Positions 10,831 through 24,200 of a stretch of 64,000 nucleotides of DNA are shown here, piece after piece. A program made the position numbers and the translations under genes. Origin of the DNA: Epiperipatus broadwayi (taxonomy: Eukaryota; Onychophora; Udeonychophora; Euonychophora; Peripatidae); the NCBI GenBank assembly GCA_028023455.1, contig JAQFVV010012422.1, positions 9,336,337 to 9,400,336 on the forward strand, read 5' to 3'. The stretch's first letter is position 1. Each line of letters opens with the position of its first letter. The notes under the pieces were generated by a model, which was given only the letters and a program-made list of their open reading frames with translations, was not told where the DNA came from and made no database searches.

Positions 10831-12895
10831 TTATAATAATAAGTATTTCAAGAAATTTAAATGGTTGATTGGAAAGGCTGAAAATAAAAGTTTTGTGAAA
10901 GGAAAAGTGTTTAGATTTGGGTGTTATAAAAATAGGCCTGATGCTTCATCTGTTTTAAATTTGTCAAATTATGTTTTGAATGTATCTGATTTGGCTATTT
11001 TAGCTAAGGGTCCTGGCTTTGTTCCATTTGCTAATAAAAGTTTAGTTTTTGATTTTGTTTCTGCTATTGAAAGTAATAGGTTATTTTGAATAGTCAATTA
11101 CTTAAAAGAGAAAAATTTGTTTTTACCCCTAAGGAAATTAGTTTTGTTAAAGAAAGATTGAAAGCCAATGATGTGGTATTGTTAAAAGAAGATAAAAGTG
11201 GCCGGTTTGTATTGTTAAATAATATTGATTTTAAAAGTAAAGTTTCTTTGGAATTAGATAATGGAAAATATGCTATTTTAGATTCTGATCCTGGTAAAAA
11301 AATAAAATCTAAATTAATTATGATTATGAAAGTTATGGAAAATAAAAAGATTTTTGATAGATTTACTTATTTAAATTGTTACCCTAGTGATTATGTGGCT
11401 CCAAAGATTTTCTTTAATTTGAAGTCTCATAAAGATAATTTTCCTTTGAGATGTATTTTTGATTTTACAGGTGGAATTGTTGATAAAATATCAAAATTTA
11501 TTACAAGATATTTTAAGGATTATATAAAAGTGGGTCAATTTTGTGTTTCTTCTTTTGAAGCTTTTAAGAAAATAAATGGTTTTGTTTTGGATGGTGATTG
11601 TGTTTTTGGTAGTTTAGACATTGAAAATATGTACCAATCGGTTAATAGATTAAAAAGTATTGATGTTTTTCTTTCAATTTAAAAAAAAATTAGAATGTTT
11701 TTCTGCAGATAAGATTAAGGTTTTTCATGATTTGCTTTTGCTGTTAGAGGATTCAATGTATTTTATGTCTAATGATGTGTTTTATAAGATTAGAGAAGGT
11801 TGGGTTATTGGTTATGTCATTTCTCCATTGATGTGTGCTGTCTATATTGATTATTTGGAGTGTAGTGTTATTAATATGTTTTCATGTTGTATTAAATTAT
11901 TTGTTAGGTATGTTGATGATTGTTTGTTTGTTATTCAGAAAGAGAAATTAGAAGAGTTTTTATGTGGATTGAATGGTTTTGATTCTAGTATTAGGTTTAC
12001 AATTGAGGGAGCTGGTTTTGATTTTGTAAGATTAAAGTTTTTAGATTTAAATGTTGAGAAGGTTAATGATGTTTTGTTCTGTAGTCATTTTATAAAACCT
12101 AAAAATTTGAGAAATATGATTAGACCTGATAGTTATCAGCCTTTTATACATAAGAAAATGTCTTTGTTGAATTTTTGTTGTCGGAATATAAGGCTTAATA
12201 ATTTTAATAATGATGCTGATATTCAAAGAAGTCAATTTGCTGCTGAATATGTAGAATTGGGTTATAGTCATGATTTTATTAAAAAAGTGGTATTTAATAA
12301 TAATGTTTATAGTCGTGATTTGGATGATAAGAATTTTGTTGGTAAGGATGATGATTATATGTCTTTACCATTTAAAGCATCAATATATAATTTGGTTTAT
12401 AGGAATAGTCATTTGTTAGGTGGAATGAAGGTTGCATGGAGGAAAAGTTCTGATTTGAATTCATTACTTAATGGTTCTAAGCAGTCTATTGATAGTAGGT
12501 CTATTCCTGGTATTGTTTATAAAATTCCATGTAGTTGTGGTAAATTTTATGTAGGCCAGAGTAAATTTAGCCTTAATGAAAGGGTTAGGTCTATTCCTGG
12601 TATTGTTTATAAAATTCCATGTAGTTGTGGTAAATTTTATGTAGGCCAGAGTAAATTTGGCCTTAATGAAAGGGTTAAGGTTCATATAAGTAGTGTTAAA
12701 TATAGGTATCTTAACTCAGCTTTATATATTCATGAATTGAATACAGGTCATAGAATATTGTTTAACAATGCTTCGGTTATTTTTTATGAAAAGAATGAGT
12801 TAAAAAGAAGAATAAAGGAGACTTTGATAATAAAACTCCTTGATTCTGAGGCTATCAATCTTATGAAGACTTCTTTTGATATTAAGGGAAGGTAG
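10820..12895 (+). pseudogene. Penelope-like RT + GIY-YIG endonuclease, frameshifted
   Basis: The plus-strand coding part of PLE1, in three overlapping frames: 10820-11089, 11086-11682 and 11660-12895. The first holds the N-terminal PLE signature (NLSNYVLNVSDLAILAKG). The second holds the PKIFFNLKSHKD motif and RT motif A (SLDIENMYQSV). The third holds GYVISPLMCAVYIDYLE (motif B region), the catalytic RYVDD motif, FLDLNV, and then the GIY-YIG nuclease (GIVY...CGKFYVGQ). The first frame ends in a stop that overlaps the next frame, and the second ends beside an A9 run, so two frameshifts split the gene. Its 5' end is truncated where it meets the inverted arm. The nuclease contains an in-frame 30-residue duplication. 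RT catalytic residues are intact, so decay looks recent. Confidence 0.85.
12497..12676 (+). repeat. 90-bp tandem duplication in the GIY-YIG core
   Basis: Two 90-bp copies (12497-12586, 12587-12676), almost identical, doubling the GIVY...YVG half of the nuclease in frame. The inverted arm at 10349-10830 has one copy, so the duplication is later or specific to this copy. Confidence 0.93.
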
Positions 12896-12929
12896 GGTTT
12901 GAAATGAATTATGGGAAGGGTTGTTTGTT

Positions 12930-12931
<2 letters not shown>

Positions 12932-12980
<49 letters not shown>
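12932..12980. repeat. (TA)n tract in the right arm of PLE1
   Basis: About 24 TA units between the end of the coding part and the right 122-bp repeat. It marks the point at which the left arm was opened by the LTR element. Confidence 0.9.
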
Positions 12981-12983
<3 letters not shown>

Positions 12984-13102
12984 TTCTTTAGTTTGATTTT
13001 CACTTGAGAAGGTCTATTTGTAGTAGATGAAACCATGGTTGTGTAAGGATTTTGGTAAAATTTTGGATTTAATCTAGTATTGTATTGTTTTATGGTTTTG
13101 CA
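12981..13102 (+). repeat. PLE1 right terminal inverted repeat
   Basis: Plus-strand 3' end of the Penelope-like element, reverse complement of 3209-3330. Host intron resumes behind it. Confidence 0.85.
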
Positions 13103-13139
13103 TTTTTATTTTTGCTAGTATAGTGTTAGACAGTTTTGG

Positions 13140-14270
13140 TGATATATATATATATTTGCAAAAGCTTTGCATGGAAATTAACAAATGCAGAAGATTAATT
13201 TAATAAAATATAAAACATGATACAAATGCAAAACAATAATTAATTAAGATTTTTATTAAACAACTTTTTGTTACCTATATCTTTACTATTCTCAATAACA
13301 TATAAATAAAGATATTTAACTTATTAAATAATTAATATCCAAAATGGTATTAGAAGAAAAGTTATAATAAATATAATCACCTTGGATAGATAATCATGCC
13401 ATACTTGTATAGCATTTTTTTTGTAATATAAGATAGTCAGTGAAGGTTTCAAATATTAATTTCCAATGTTATTAAAAAAAAGTTACTAAAATTTTTCATA
13501 TCTTAGATAATCATTATTTCAACAAATTTTATGTTTTTCAAAGGAACACTTTTAAAATATATATTGATGTAGCTTATAAATGTAGTTTATTATTTTTCTA
13601 GATATTGTTTGCTATTCTTTTTTAAAAGTGAGTTAGAAACCAATCTTTTAAAAAAACAAATATGACCTTAAATATCTAGTAACAAATTTTTAATGCAAAA
13701 TGAAAAGGATTTTATTGTATTTAAAATATATTTTGCTGATTAATAACATGTTCAAAAATCTTATTATATTTTAAGTAAAAGTTTTAGAGATATACAATAA
13801 TGTTTTTAATTATAATTTAAAATCATATTTATCATTTTCACTCATAGTAGTAGTTTTTTATTTAGCTTTAAAATTTTTAAATAATAAAAAAATATTAATC
13901 TTACTATCACAGAAATGCATTGAATAATTTTACACTCTTATATTGACAAAAATTTTAAGAATATCTTGGGATTAAAAAACAAAAAATTACATATCAGATA
14001 CTTGATCATGTAAGAGATGCACATTAATTTAAAGCCAAATGATATATTTATCAAATTTGTCATATTAGAAAGTAATTATTAAATGAAATTAAATTGAATT
14101 TTTATTAGACTAAAGCATATGATACATGATAAAGCTAAAGGAAATATATGAAGATGACTTCTAGTGATGATGTTAATGATACCTAGTGCTAAATATCCAT
14201 ATTTAAAGTGTAAACAAAGTGAGAAATTGAATATTAAAGAGTGAAAATAAAATAGAATATATATATTTTC
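13140..14270 (+). repeat. LE array unit, intron part (unit 2)
   Basis: Aligns along its length with 53640-54800, the intron behind the exon at 53448. The shared anchor is near 13337 and the shared end is 'gatgatgttaatgatacctag' followed by 'atttaaagtgta'. This shows that the intron behind the exon at 2989 continues here after PLE1. Confidence 0.75.
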
Positions 14271-14348
14271 ATTTATTAGTTAATTAAATCATGATTCTTA
14301 ACAATGGTCAAACATAAATTTGTTCATAATATTATTTTCAAATAATTA

Positions 14349-14388
14349 ATAATGATTCACACAATTGAAATAAAACAACTATATAAAA
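14349..14388 (+). repeat. Outer inverted repeat, left
   Basis: About 40 bp ending 'aaataaaacaactatata', matched in reverse complement by 28286-28324, just beyond the far end of the LTR element. The pair frames hairpin plus LTR element. Confidence 0.6.
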
Positions 14389-14390
14389 AT

Positions 14391-14553
14391 AAATATTTTC
14401 TTTATTACTGAACTGGTTTTCACCTTGTATTAAGGCCTTTTCAAAATACACTTGTCTAATACACCTGAGGGTCATGTGATTGTACTAGAAAAGTGCATTT
14501 TGAAAAGGCCTTAATATAGAGTGAAAACTGGTTCAATAATAAAGAAAATATTT
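14391..14553. mobile_element. 163-bp hairpin, MITE-like
   Basis: A near-perfect inverted repeat: arms of about 65-70 bp start 'aaatattttctttatta' and contain 'ttaaggccttttcaaaat', around a short central loop near 14461-14480. No coding capacity. It lies 8 bp before the LTR at 14562 and between the outer inverted repeats. It may be a foldback/MITE element or the palindromic end of a larger one. Confidence 0.7.
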
Positions 14554-14561
14554 ATATTTAT

Positions 14562-15637
14562 TGTAATGGTTGGTGAATACCCAGATGTCATGGTCCAAAA
14601 ATACATTTGGACACATAGATCAACTTCAATAATCAGTTGGTTCATCCACAATGTGTAATCAGCTTACACCAAGTTTATATGTGCTGGTACACCTATCTTT
14701 TATATCCCAAAGTTAATAGCACCAAATGTAACAGTCCAGTCCATCCATGTATATAGGGAAAAGAGAGCAAGAGTGCATCTAACTACTGTCAGACCTAGGG
14801 TCTTCATGTAGGATGCTAGAGATAGCATGATGAAGTACCCGACTCATGATTACATCTATCTTTAATAGACTAGCCTAAGCATTATCTATCAAATCTACAT
14901 GTAATTCAAATCAGTTCATCTAACATCTCACCACTCTTTTCAGAACCGTTGCCTCAGATATTCAAACTCAGGAAGAATTCATGTTCGACTCTCTTAACAG
15001 GGATGTACCTATGCAAACTGTTAATCAACAACTAAAATAACTCATTCTATCTATTAGAAAGAAATAACCGTTATTTAACATATTCTCTCATGCTTATCAA
15101 ACAATAATATGTGTGTGTGGATGTGTAAAATATTGGTTATAGGATGGATAGGATGGAATGTAAATGCTGGATCAACAAAACTACAGAGACCTTGTCAATT
15201 AACAAATCTTCATAATATTTATATTTATAAAAAAAACAAAATATATTCAAAATATAAAACAAATTATCACTCAATGTAGAAAAGAAAATTAAAAAAATAT
15301 ATTTGTAAGTGCAACTAAATTATTTGGATATATTCCTCTGTATTTATAACTTTTATGTCTATGATGAGTATCTATCATTTTGTTAATTAAACAATTTAAA
15401 ACTATTTACCCTTATTTCCCATGATAGATACCCATAATATAAACATCTATATATCCAAAGTAATGAAAAAAATTATTAATTAAAAGTGAGATTGCTAATT
15501 AAATTAAAAATTTACATGCAACTCCAGATGCAGTATGCTGTTTTAAGTGCAAAAATTGATTAATCTAAGATAATCATCTTGCATATCTAGATATCATGTA
15601 AATATATATATATATATATATATATATTTATCATGTG

Positions 15638-15677
<40 letters not shown>

Positions 15678-17362
15678 AGACCACATGATATGATAGAAAA
15701 GAAAATTATAAAGAATATTAATTTAAAAGTGTTAATCATTTATTCATTACAAGAATCTTAAGAATACTATTAGTAAAACATATAGTATAAATAGTCATGT
15801 CATGTTTCTGGCATTGATTATTTTAGTGATTTTAAAAGACAAACACTTATACCATTTAAATATTCTGTTTGAGCACTCAATTTTATATTCATAGATGAAA
15901 ATCAAGTATTTGGCAGAAAAATTATCTAGATTTTATTAAAAAGAAAAAGACTTTTCAACCTTCCCCCCTATTCTCTTGACACTTTCTTATGTTGGACTGT
16001 TCCATATTTAATTGTCATTAGTACTGCCCAAATATAAGATCTATATAATAAAATAAAAAATACTGATCTATCCAAAAGAAAATAAAACATAATTTTACAA
16101 TATTTCATGAATCAATATGATCAGGTACCATTTCTTTCAGAGTCCTTCTTACATAAACAGTTCTTAAAATTTATGCATTTTTTAAATTATAGATGTTGAG
16201 AACGCCTGATTGATTTTAAATAGCACAATCTGAACTCATTTAAATTGGCAGTGGATGGTTTTTTTGTATTACTTCTCATGTAGATTTCCATCTTGTGTGG
16301 ATCCAGCTTATCAGGCACTTAAATTGTAGACAGTTAAATATTAATTTTCACATGGCCATAGTGAATAAAAATGCTCCACCTGAAGACAATTAATCGTTCT
16401 AGCCAAAGTATGTCATATTTTAATTATATACACAGGTTTATATAAATATATATGTGGTTCGCATTTAATAAAAATATATTTATATATAGAATACAGCTAT
16501 TTACTGTTTATACTATTGGCTATATAAATTTTTAAACTTTAAACTGAACAAATCATTTTAATTTCTTTTTTAGTTTTTTTTTTAAAAAAATCATAATATT
16601 TTTTCTTAAAATTTAAATTGATAAATTATTTTATTTTATCTGATTATTGAACTAGAATAAGAATGTTTTATTCACTTCCTTTACTCTTTTTCTGAATGGC
16701 AAATGAATAGAAAAACATTAATATTTGTTGAGATGCTGCTTTAAAAAAATGTCCATTTTTCAGAAAAATATTATTAAAATAATTGCTTCAATAAAATGAC
16801 TTTTCATGTCAAAATGCAGAATAATAAAGAAGAATGATTTTTAATTGTTTTCCTTTTTATACCGGCATTATTTCCATTGTTTAAATCTAGCACATGCTCA
16901 TTGTTATATTTGTAAAAATATTTTAATATCGATTCATTTTAAAAAATAAAATGTATAAAATAAATTTGCAATATTAATATTATTATCATTACCATCTCCC
17001 TCTTATATTCAGTTATTTATTACAATACTTGATTTATTTTTTTATTGCTATAACTATTTTTTTTCCATCATTTAAGTCATTGTCTATATTTAATATAATT
17101 AACACAATATAATGATCAACAACATATATATAAATTTGTATGATTTTTTTTGTCAAGGTTTATATTTTTTTATTTAAACACTAGAATTTTATTACTAATG
17201 TATGTGTGTTTTTTACTGTAAATTACCCATCATTCCCAGTACTTAATATACAATTAGTACACTGTTAAAACTATTTAAACATTTATATATTTTTTAAAAG
17301 TGTTCTTGTAAAACTTATTATTTATTTGATCTTTACATGCTAATTAAAGAAAAAAAAATCCA
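14562..17362 (-). repeat. 3' LTR (left copy) of the minus-strand element
   Basis: About 2.8 kb, matched over its length by 25315-28281. A TA expansion at 15600-15674, flanked by 'atcatgtggtc' and its complement, is missing from the other copy. Confidence 0.85.
15600..15675. repeat. Two (TA)n tracts around a short inverted repeat
   Basis: TA tracts separated by 'tttatcatgtggtc', followed by 'gaccacatgat', so the whole can fold into a hairpin. The matching LTR at 26335 has only 'ataataataagacaacacatgat'. Confidence 0.75.
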
Positions 17363-17389
17363 ATATTTCAGGTGACTAAGGTTGGTTGT

Positions 17390-20300
17390 AGGTGCGATCT
17401 TATGCTACCCTCACAATTCCCCTTCCCTATATAAGATTAAAATTTTACTTACAAATCAAAATTTTAACTCCTAATGAGTGTAAAGTATGTTCATTTTTGG
17501 GCATATTAACTTCCTTGTTATCTGTGAAAAATCACAACACTTACTTTCTTACATTTTCTCTTTAATCCCTCAATTTTAAATACCTATTCTGGCATTTTCT
17601 CAAAAATTATATATCATCCCAAGTGAGAACTTATCTTAGGATAAATATATATATATATATATATTGTTAAAATTTATGGTAAGAACCTGACCACTTATGT
17701 ATCTCTATTCTAGATGATACACATATTTGTTCACTAATCTCTCTTCTGCTCTTTTCTAGAGACTTATTGAATTTTGAGGATTATGTGAACCAGAGTATCC
17801 ATCACCATGTGATGCTTGACTAAAAAAATGAAGTCAGTTTTAAGGTATCTCATATGAAGTTTACCCTCATAAATACTATGTCTTAATCATTACTATCCCA
17901 ATAACATTTTTTTGATGTTCTCTCACTTTTTTTAAGTATCATTTCTATTGCTAACTTATTTTGTGATGAAATTACTCATCTCACATTATTCTATTGATTG
18001 ACTGAGATACGGTTTCAATATCTTGGCATTGTATGTGCCTATATCTCCTCCTTTCATGTTTAACCCAAAACATTAAGGCCTGCCTGTTTTACTATGACAT
18101 ATTGTCCCTATATTGATTGTAAAACTTCGAATACTTGTGTTCTTGGTGGTTTTGTTTTGGTGATGAGTTCTTATAAGTACTGAGTTCCTATCTGAAATTT
18201 ATATGGATTTTCGCTCTCATTCTTGCCTCTCAGTTTTGCTTTAATATGTAGCATTTCATGAGTTTTTTAACTACTTCAGTATTTATGCCATGATGTACAG
18301 CTGTGGGTAAATATTATATTTTCATAAATGGTGTTGGTGACTCATAGCATTATTATGTTGAAATGACATAACCTTTATGACTTAGTACACATGTGTATGA
18401 AATCTTTGCTCTAACCAACTTTCAGCATTGTCTTGAACATTCATGTCACTATTAACTATTTTACCCTGTATATATTAATTTAATTTTCTTTTTAGGAAAA
18501 CCATATTAGGATTCAACCATTTAGAAAAAACAGTTTTCACATTCCAAGTCTGCAATTTTTGAAGTTCATCCCATACTACATGCTATTTTTTTTTAATCTA
18601 GGCATAATCATCTTGTCTAATATATGTAAATGAACCTTCATATGTATTGCATAACTTATGGTATTGTGAATGTTTTTGGCTTCTTCCCTATAATATGGCA
18701 ATTCTCATTATCACTTTGATAATTCTGTATGATTTGGACATCTTTTTTATTATGGAAACATTTTATGTCCCATAACATACTTTCAAGATGATCAAATCTA
18801 TAAATTTCATTTGCTTAACACAATCAGCTTTCATAAAGAGACAGTTTTCTTCAATAATAATCCTTTGAATAGCTAAAAGCTTTCTCTGGATGTGATTATT
18901 ATGAGCATAAATGTTTTTAAATTTTGATTGCTTGTTGTGACAACTTTCTTCTGTGGTAAGCCTTTGAGCATATAGTAATTCTCTCTGGATTCTATTACTA
19001 TATTCATGCATCTTGTATTTAGAGCAAACTTTAAGTTCTGAACATTGTATGCTTACATTAACTTGCATCTCATGGTTACATAAACTTTGTTTCTACATTA
19101 TCCATGGACAGATTTAATATATGGGAATCAGCGTCACTCCAACATATTTTTGGGATGACTTCTCCCAACTTAAAATTGGTGGAATGATTTTCTATCTCAT
19201 CTTTGGAGACTTGATGAGTACAACCAATAGAAAATACATGGTCAAGTGAAGTTTCATCAAAAAAAAAATGTTTAGTACTTCGATTGGATTCAAAAATGAA
19301 ACCAATTAGGCTCTTTTGCAAGATAATAGCTTGTTGCTGCTTATTTGAATTATGAATAACAATCTCATTATCCTCTTCCCAGATAAAAGTCCAATATCCA
19401 ATAGCTGAATGTGTTAAACTGATTAAAGATAGAATATATTGACTAAAAGTATAAGGTTTACCTTAGTTATGAGAACTCTATAATTTTTTCAAGAACTGCT
19501 TATAATTTTCTACATCTTTTGAAGCATTCTTCAGGTTACTACCAGGGTACATCATAACAAACATTCTATTAATAATAAATTGAAAACATCCAACACTTCT
19601 GTTGGATAACTCTTAAGATTGCAGCATTAATCCAACTATATAAACAATATTGATCATGAGTAGTGTACAAACTATGCCAATGATAAGGTATACTATGTAA
19701 AATTTCCTTTCCATCCACCTGTGTAATTTCTCTACCTTCCTCATTATTTAATACTATAGCGATTACTTCAATCTTGTCCCCTATGTGGTCCATTTCCATG
19801 AAGTTCGTCAAAGATGTTATTAATTTGGACATTTGCTACAGATGCTTTTTCCATGTTACTCCAAGTATTTGGGCTGGTCATAATCTGTTGTATCATTATA
19901 ACTTGTGTCTTTTGGCATAGCTCAGTAATTCCAAGTCATTGGCTCATGGTCTCACCTGAGCATTTCAAACCTCGTTCTAGGGTCTCTATAGCTTTACCAT
20001 GTGTTTCTATAATTTTATGACATGCTTCAATTTCTGTATTTTGCATGATAGTGAACTGGTTTACAATTTCATGAGTGATCATCATTTCACCCTGCATTTC
20101 ATCCATGTGTTTCCTTTGACTATCATGAATCTCTTTCTTGAAGGACTCTTGACTTTGGCACACCTCTTGGTAATTGACAGTTAGTTGACTGGTGACACAA
20201 TGTTTAAATTTTTCCAAACATTGCCTACATTGCATATCTTTCTCCTCCACTTCTTTTCTCATTTCCCCTATTTCTTGTTTTAGCTCATCATTACTCTTAT

Positions 20301-21230
20301 GAACACATCTTAACTCTAGTGATGGTCATGACTCCACATCTTAATCTCTTTCTGTAGTTTTTCTTGCATACTATCTGTATTTTCCTTCATCCTTGCTCAA
20401 TTCTAGCTTCCAAGTTAACCACATCAGCCTTAGTTACCATATCTCCCATCCTGATTTCTATGCTATCTATATTAATTTTTAATTTTTCTATTTCCTTTTT
20501 GGTAACCATATTAACCTTCAACTGGTTCATACTTTCATTCACACCCTTCATATCAAGTTTCATATTTTCCATTTTAGCCTTCATATCATCACTATCAGCC
20601 TTCATATCAAGTTTCATATTACTCATTTCAGACTTCATATTACTCTCCATATTACTCATCATATTTTGGATCATCTGGGCCAATTGTGCCATTGTTATGG
20701 TATCTTCCATAGCCTGGACCACTTCACTTTGTGGTGATTGAACTGTTTCTTCAACATGAATTTCTCATGCCTCAATGGTCATTCCATCATTTTGACATGT
20801 TTGTGGGAAGCAGTAACCTTCCATCACAGCCCCCCTTCAGATGTTTGACTAGGCAGAGACCCTCCTTCATGGCTAATCTCAACTTCACCTACCTTAACAT
20901 CACTAACTTCACTCTTTTCTACTTCAATATAATTTCTTGGCAATATCGTTTCTCCATACTCAGTAATTTTTTTCTACTTTTTAATAGCATTCATTAAATA
21001 TTTCAAATGTTTTACTTATAAAAAAATATTATAACAGATAATTGTCTCAGAGTTTTACATTTTCCCTAACTATGCCATGTGTAACTTTAACTTCTATACC
21101 ATTTTTCATTTAATTTTGCCTGTCTACATTTAAATTAGTTTTTACATTGCCTGACTCCTCTACTTTGGTGCCAGTTTACTCATGATTTAATTGTTTTACA
21201 AGTTTCTGTTTATTGATCCCACATTTATTC
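17390..21230 (-). pseudogene. Decayed coding region of the minus-strand LTR element, unknown protein(s)
   Basis: Several overlapping minus-strand open stretches follow each other with short breaks: 20722-20387, 20262-19936, 19832-19569, 19321-19076 and 19068-18763. Open pieces with coding character also lie upstream (for example YIEVEKSEVSDVKVGEVE near 20920) and downstream (near 18120-18230). The stretch at 20722-20387 begins TITMAQLAQMIQNMM and continues in a Met/Lys/Asp-rich heptad pattern with repeated NMKLDMK, a likely coiled coil; 20262-19936 is also helical and charged. This looks like one long ORF (or a few) broken by frameshifts and stops. No CCHC, protease or polymerase motif is visible. 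It may be Gag-like; function unknown. Confidence 0.5.
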
Positions 21231-21290
21231 CATATATATATATATATATATATAATCCCACATTTATTCCATATATATATATATATATAT
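21215..21290. repeat. Duplicated 'atcccacatttattcc' + (TA)n
   Basis: The 16-mer with a following TA tract occurs twice in a row, at 21216 and 21254. It lies between the decayed coding part and the non-coding part of the LTR element. Confidence 0.8.
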
Positions 21291-24200
21291 TCTAACCCAA
21301 TAAACGGAGGACGACTTCTATTATTATGAAAGAGAATTCGGAAATCCTAAACGCTTCTATTAATGATTCGGGTAGCAAACCCTATATTTTTATCTAATAT
21401 AGCTCGACGTTAGGTTAGTTATAATAATTCAGCTACAGTGATATGCAGTTCAGACATAGATAGAATAAAAAAAAAATTTATCATTAATAAAATAAATTTA
21501 AAAAAGAAAATTTATAATAACTAACATTCTTTCTCTATCCAAAACACATTCTCTGAGCTGTAAGTACTTGCACTGTTCGACAATGATGATGATGATTTCA
21601 TGTCATTGTTACTATTACTGACTAAAACAAAACATTCATTAATTTGCCAATATGATCTCAATATTTTATTATTATACAATCAGAAGTTTAATCTCTTAAG
21701 CCATGCCACGCTTGTAATGTTGATCATAATTGATCAATTCTTAATGTAAGAGCACTTATAATAATGACACTAATCTCAGGGTTCTCTGTTATATTTAATA
21801 AAATGCTCGGCAGTATTGTGTTGTCGCATATGACTGACATTCTGGTCGGCTATAGGAAACATTTATCTTATTTAAATTCCATGTGTCTTCATCCACATAT
21901 CAACTATTATAATATTTAACGAGATGATAACTATATTTAATAACAACGCATAATTTTGAATAATACAGCCATTTTATCCAGAATCTCAGTCGGAATGATG
22001 AAAAGACAAGGGTGCTTTTGTGTCCTTCCATTATCCATGACAACACAATAATTTGACTATAAAGTGTACTTAACAATGTGCAACCAAAAGTGACTAGTTT
22101 GGGAATAAAGTGATTTTACACACATATAAAATAAAATGTCTTGGTCTGAAGTTTTCAATTCCATAAATAATTCTTATTAAAGTAAACTATAATGAAAAAT
22201 TCTGATCTGCTTACAATTGTCTATCTGGTGTATTGAATTTAAGATTTCATAAATGATTTTGGACCCAAGAAAGTATTGCAAGTATTATGCCAATACACTT
22301 TTATTTAGCACACAAGAAAAATGACTCAAAACAACTTGTAACAAGACTATAATTTATTATTAAATTTTAACAAGATGATGATTTATTATTACAGTTTAAC
22401 AAAATTATCCTTTATGATTAACATAATAAACAAACATATACAATTTATTCGATCCCATATGGATAAAACAAAATATAACTAACATTAATTCGTCTATACT
22501 TTTAGACCTGGATTCGAACTACTTCTTCATCTTCTTTTTACATTTATGCAAATTGAATATAACAAAATAAATATTATTATCGATACATTAACTCATACAT
22601 TTAGTGTATCTTATATGAACGGCTGCTTAACTTTATTAACTAACTATTTGTTTTAAAATAAAAATAATCTGATTCTAGGCAATACGTACCAACGATTTTT
22701 ATTATCATATCTTTAATTAAATGATAGTATTTATTTAGACAACTTATTATAATTTATGGGTTATTTATCAGAAGTTACACTTATTATTTTAATATTTACC
22801 TTAATAACAACTGAAGTTGTTATACACACTATTTTTCTAAGTATAAGTTATATTGTGAGTGCTACTTAATCATTAACCTGAATTAAACCTAGTATTTGAA
22901 CCCTCCATTGGCAAATAAAAAATTTTAAATCACGCAATTTTAAACTTACTCTCTCCATTGACTTACGTGTGGATTACCAGCACTATTCTGCTGCACAATC
23001 CAGACATTGATCATATATACTAGCATGCTATTTTTACTAAATGGATCTTGAGGAATTAACCTCCAATATACCCGTTATCTTGCCATAACTTTCTAAACAA
23101 ACACAATATTCAACACCTTCCATGGTGGAATTATCTCTATTTTCTCATGAGGAATATGGAATAACACCAAAGGTCTGTAGATTTAACTACTACATTAAAA
23201 TAGTTTGGTGGGTCCTTGCCTCTTACTTGGGCATAATAGGAATGCACACCAAATATAATCCTCTCCTGGGATTTTAACGAATGAAATACACTAAATACGA
23301 TATAAATTACTGATCGCCCTAACTCTGAGAAGCGATCACTTGGGTTATAAACATACCCGAATACTAGATTTATCTATTCCCCTCATGGAAAATAAAGCTT
23401 TTGGGGAGATCCTTTTCCATCCCACAAAATAGATACATTACAATTATTACTTATGTGAATATTAAGCATATACTGATGCTATATCGGGGCAAGACAAGCA
23501 AATACACTAATTACACTAAATTTATGTTCCAGGGTATATTTAGATCAACGTCTGAAATCAATGGATAACACAGAATAAAACATAATAATTTTCACCTTTG
23601 CCAAAGAAACATTCAACAAGTAATTGGTAGTATCGTATCTTGAACTAAATTAAGTGAATGCGTTAATAAAGAATAATTGGGAATAAGTTCCGCAATTAAC
23701 ATAGTATAAATTTGTTTCAAACTTTAAATAAGTAGTATCCTGTATAGCACTTCTCTTTAATTACTTCTGATAATTTTAACTAGATATTTTACCTATTAAG
23801 TATCTGAATTTTTCTTCTTTTACGCATCTAACATATAAATTTATATCCATAATGCATATCATAAGTAAACACATTTTATAAAAAAAATTTTTTTCATGTC
23901 GAATATAAATTTAACCTAGAATAAGTATATGAAAACATACCTTTATGATTACAAGGTCATTTAAATATTACTTGATTATACAGCCTTTAACCTGTTGATA
24001 TATATAAAAAAAATACACATAGTTTTACAAATTAGTAAAAAAAAATCATTACTTAACAAGTGATTATTATCTCACTAGAAAAATGTTTTTCCGTTGGGCA
24101 ATTTATCTAGATGAAGAACTTGATCTGTTCGTAGTTCACGAAGCAAAATTTAAAATAAAAAACACATTTTATTATTTTATTTATATAAAAGTTGCCTCCA

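Noticed and set aside
20364-20741. Plus-strand 125-codon hydrophobic ORF resembling a membrane protein
   Set aside because: It mirrors the Met/Lys-rich coiled-coil frame on the minus strand; Ile/Ser/Phe bias is what the complement gives.
22500-22580. tRNA-like B box (ttcgaatcc on the minus strand)
   Set aside because: No A box, no pairing T arm or acceptor stem around it.
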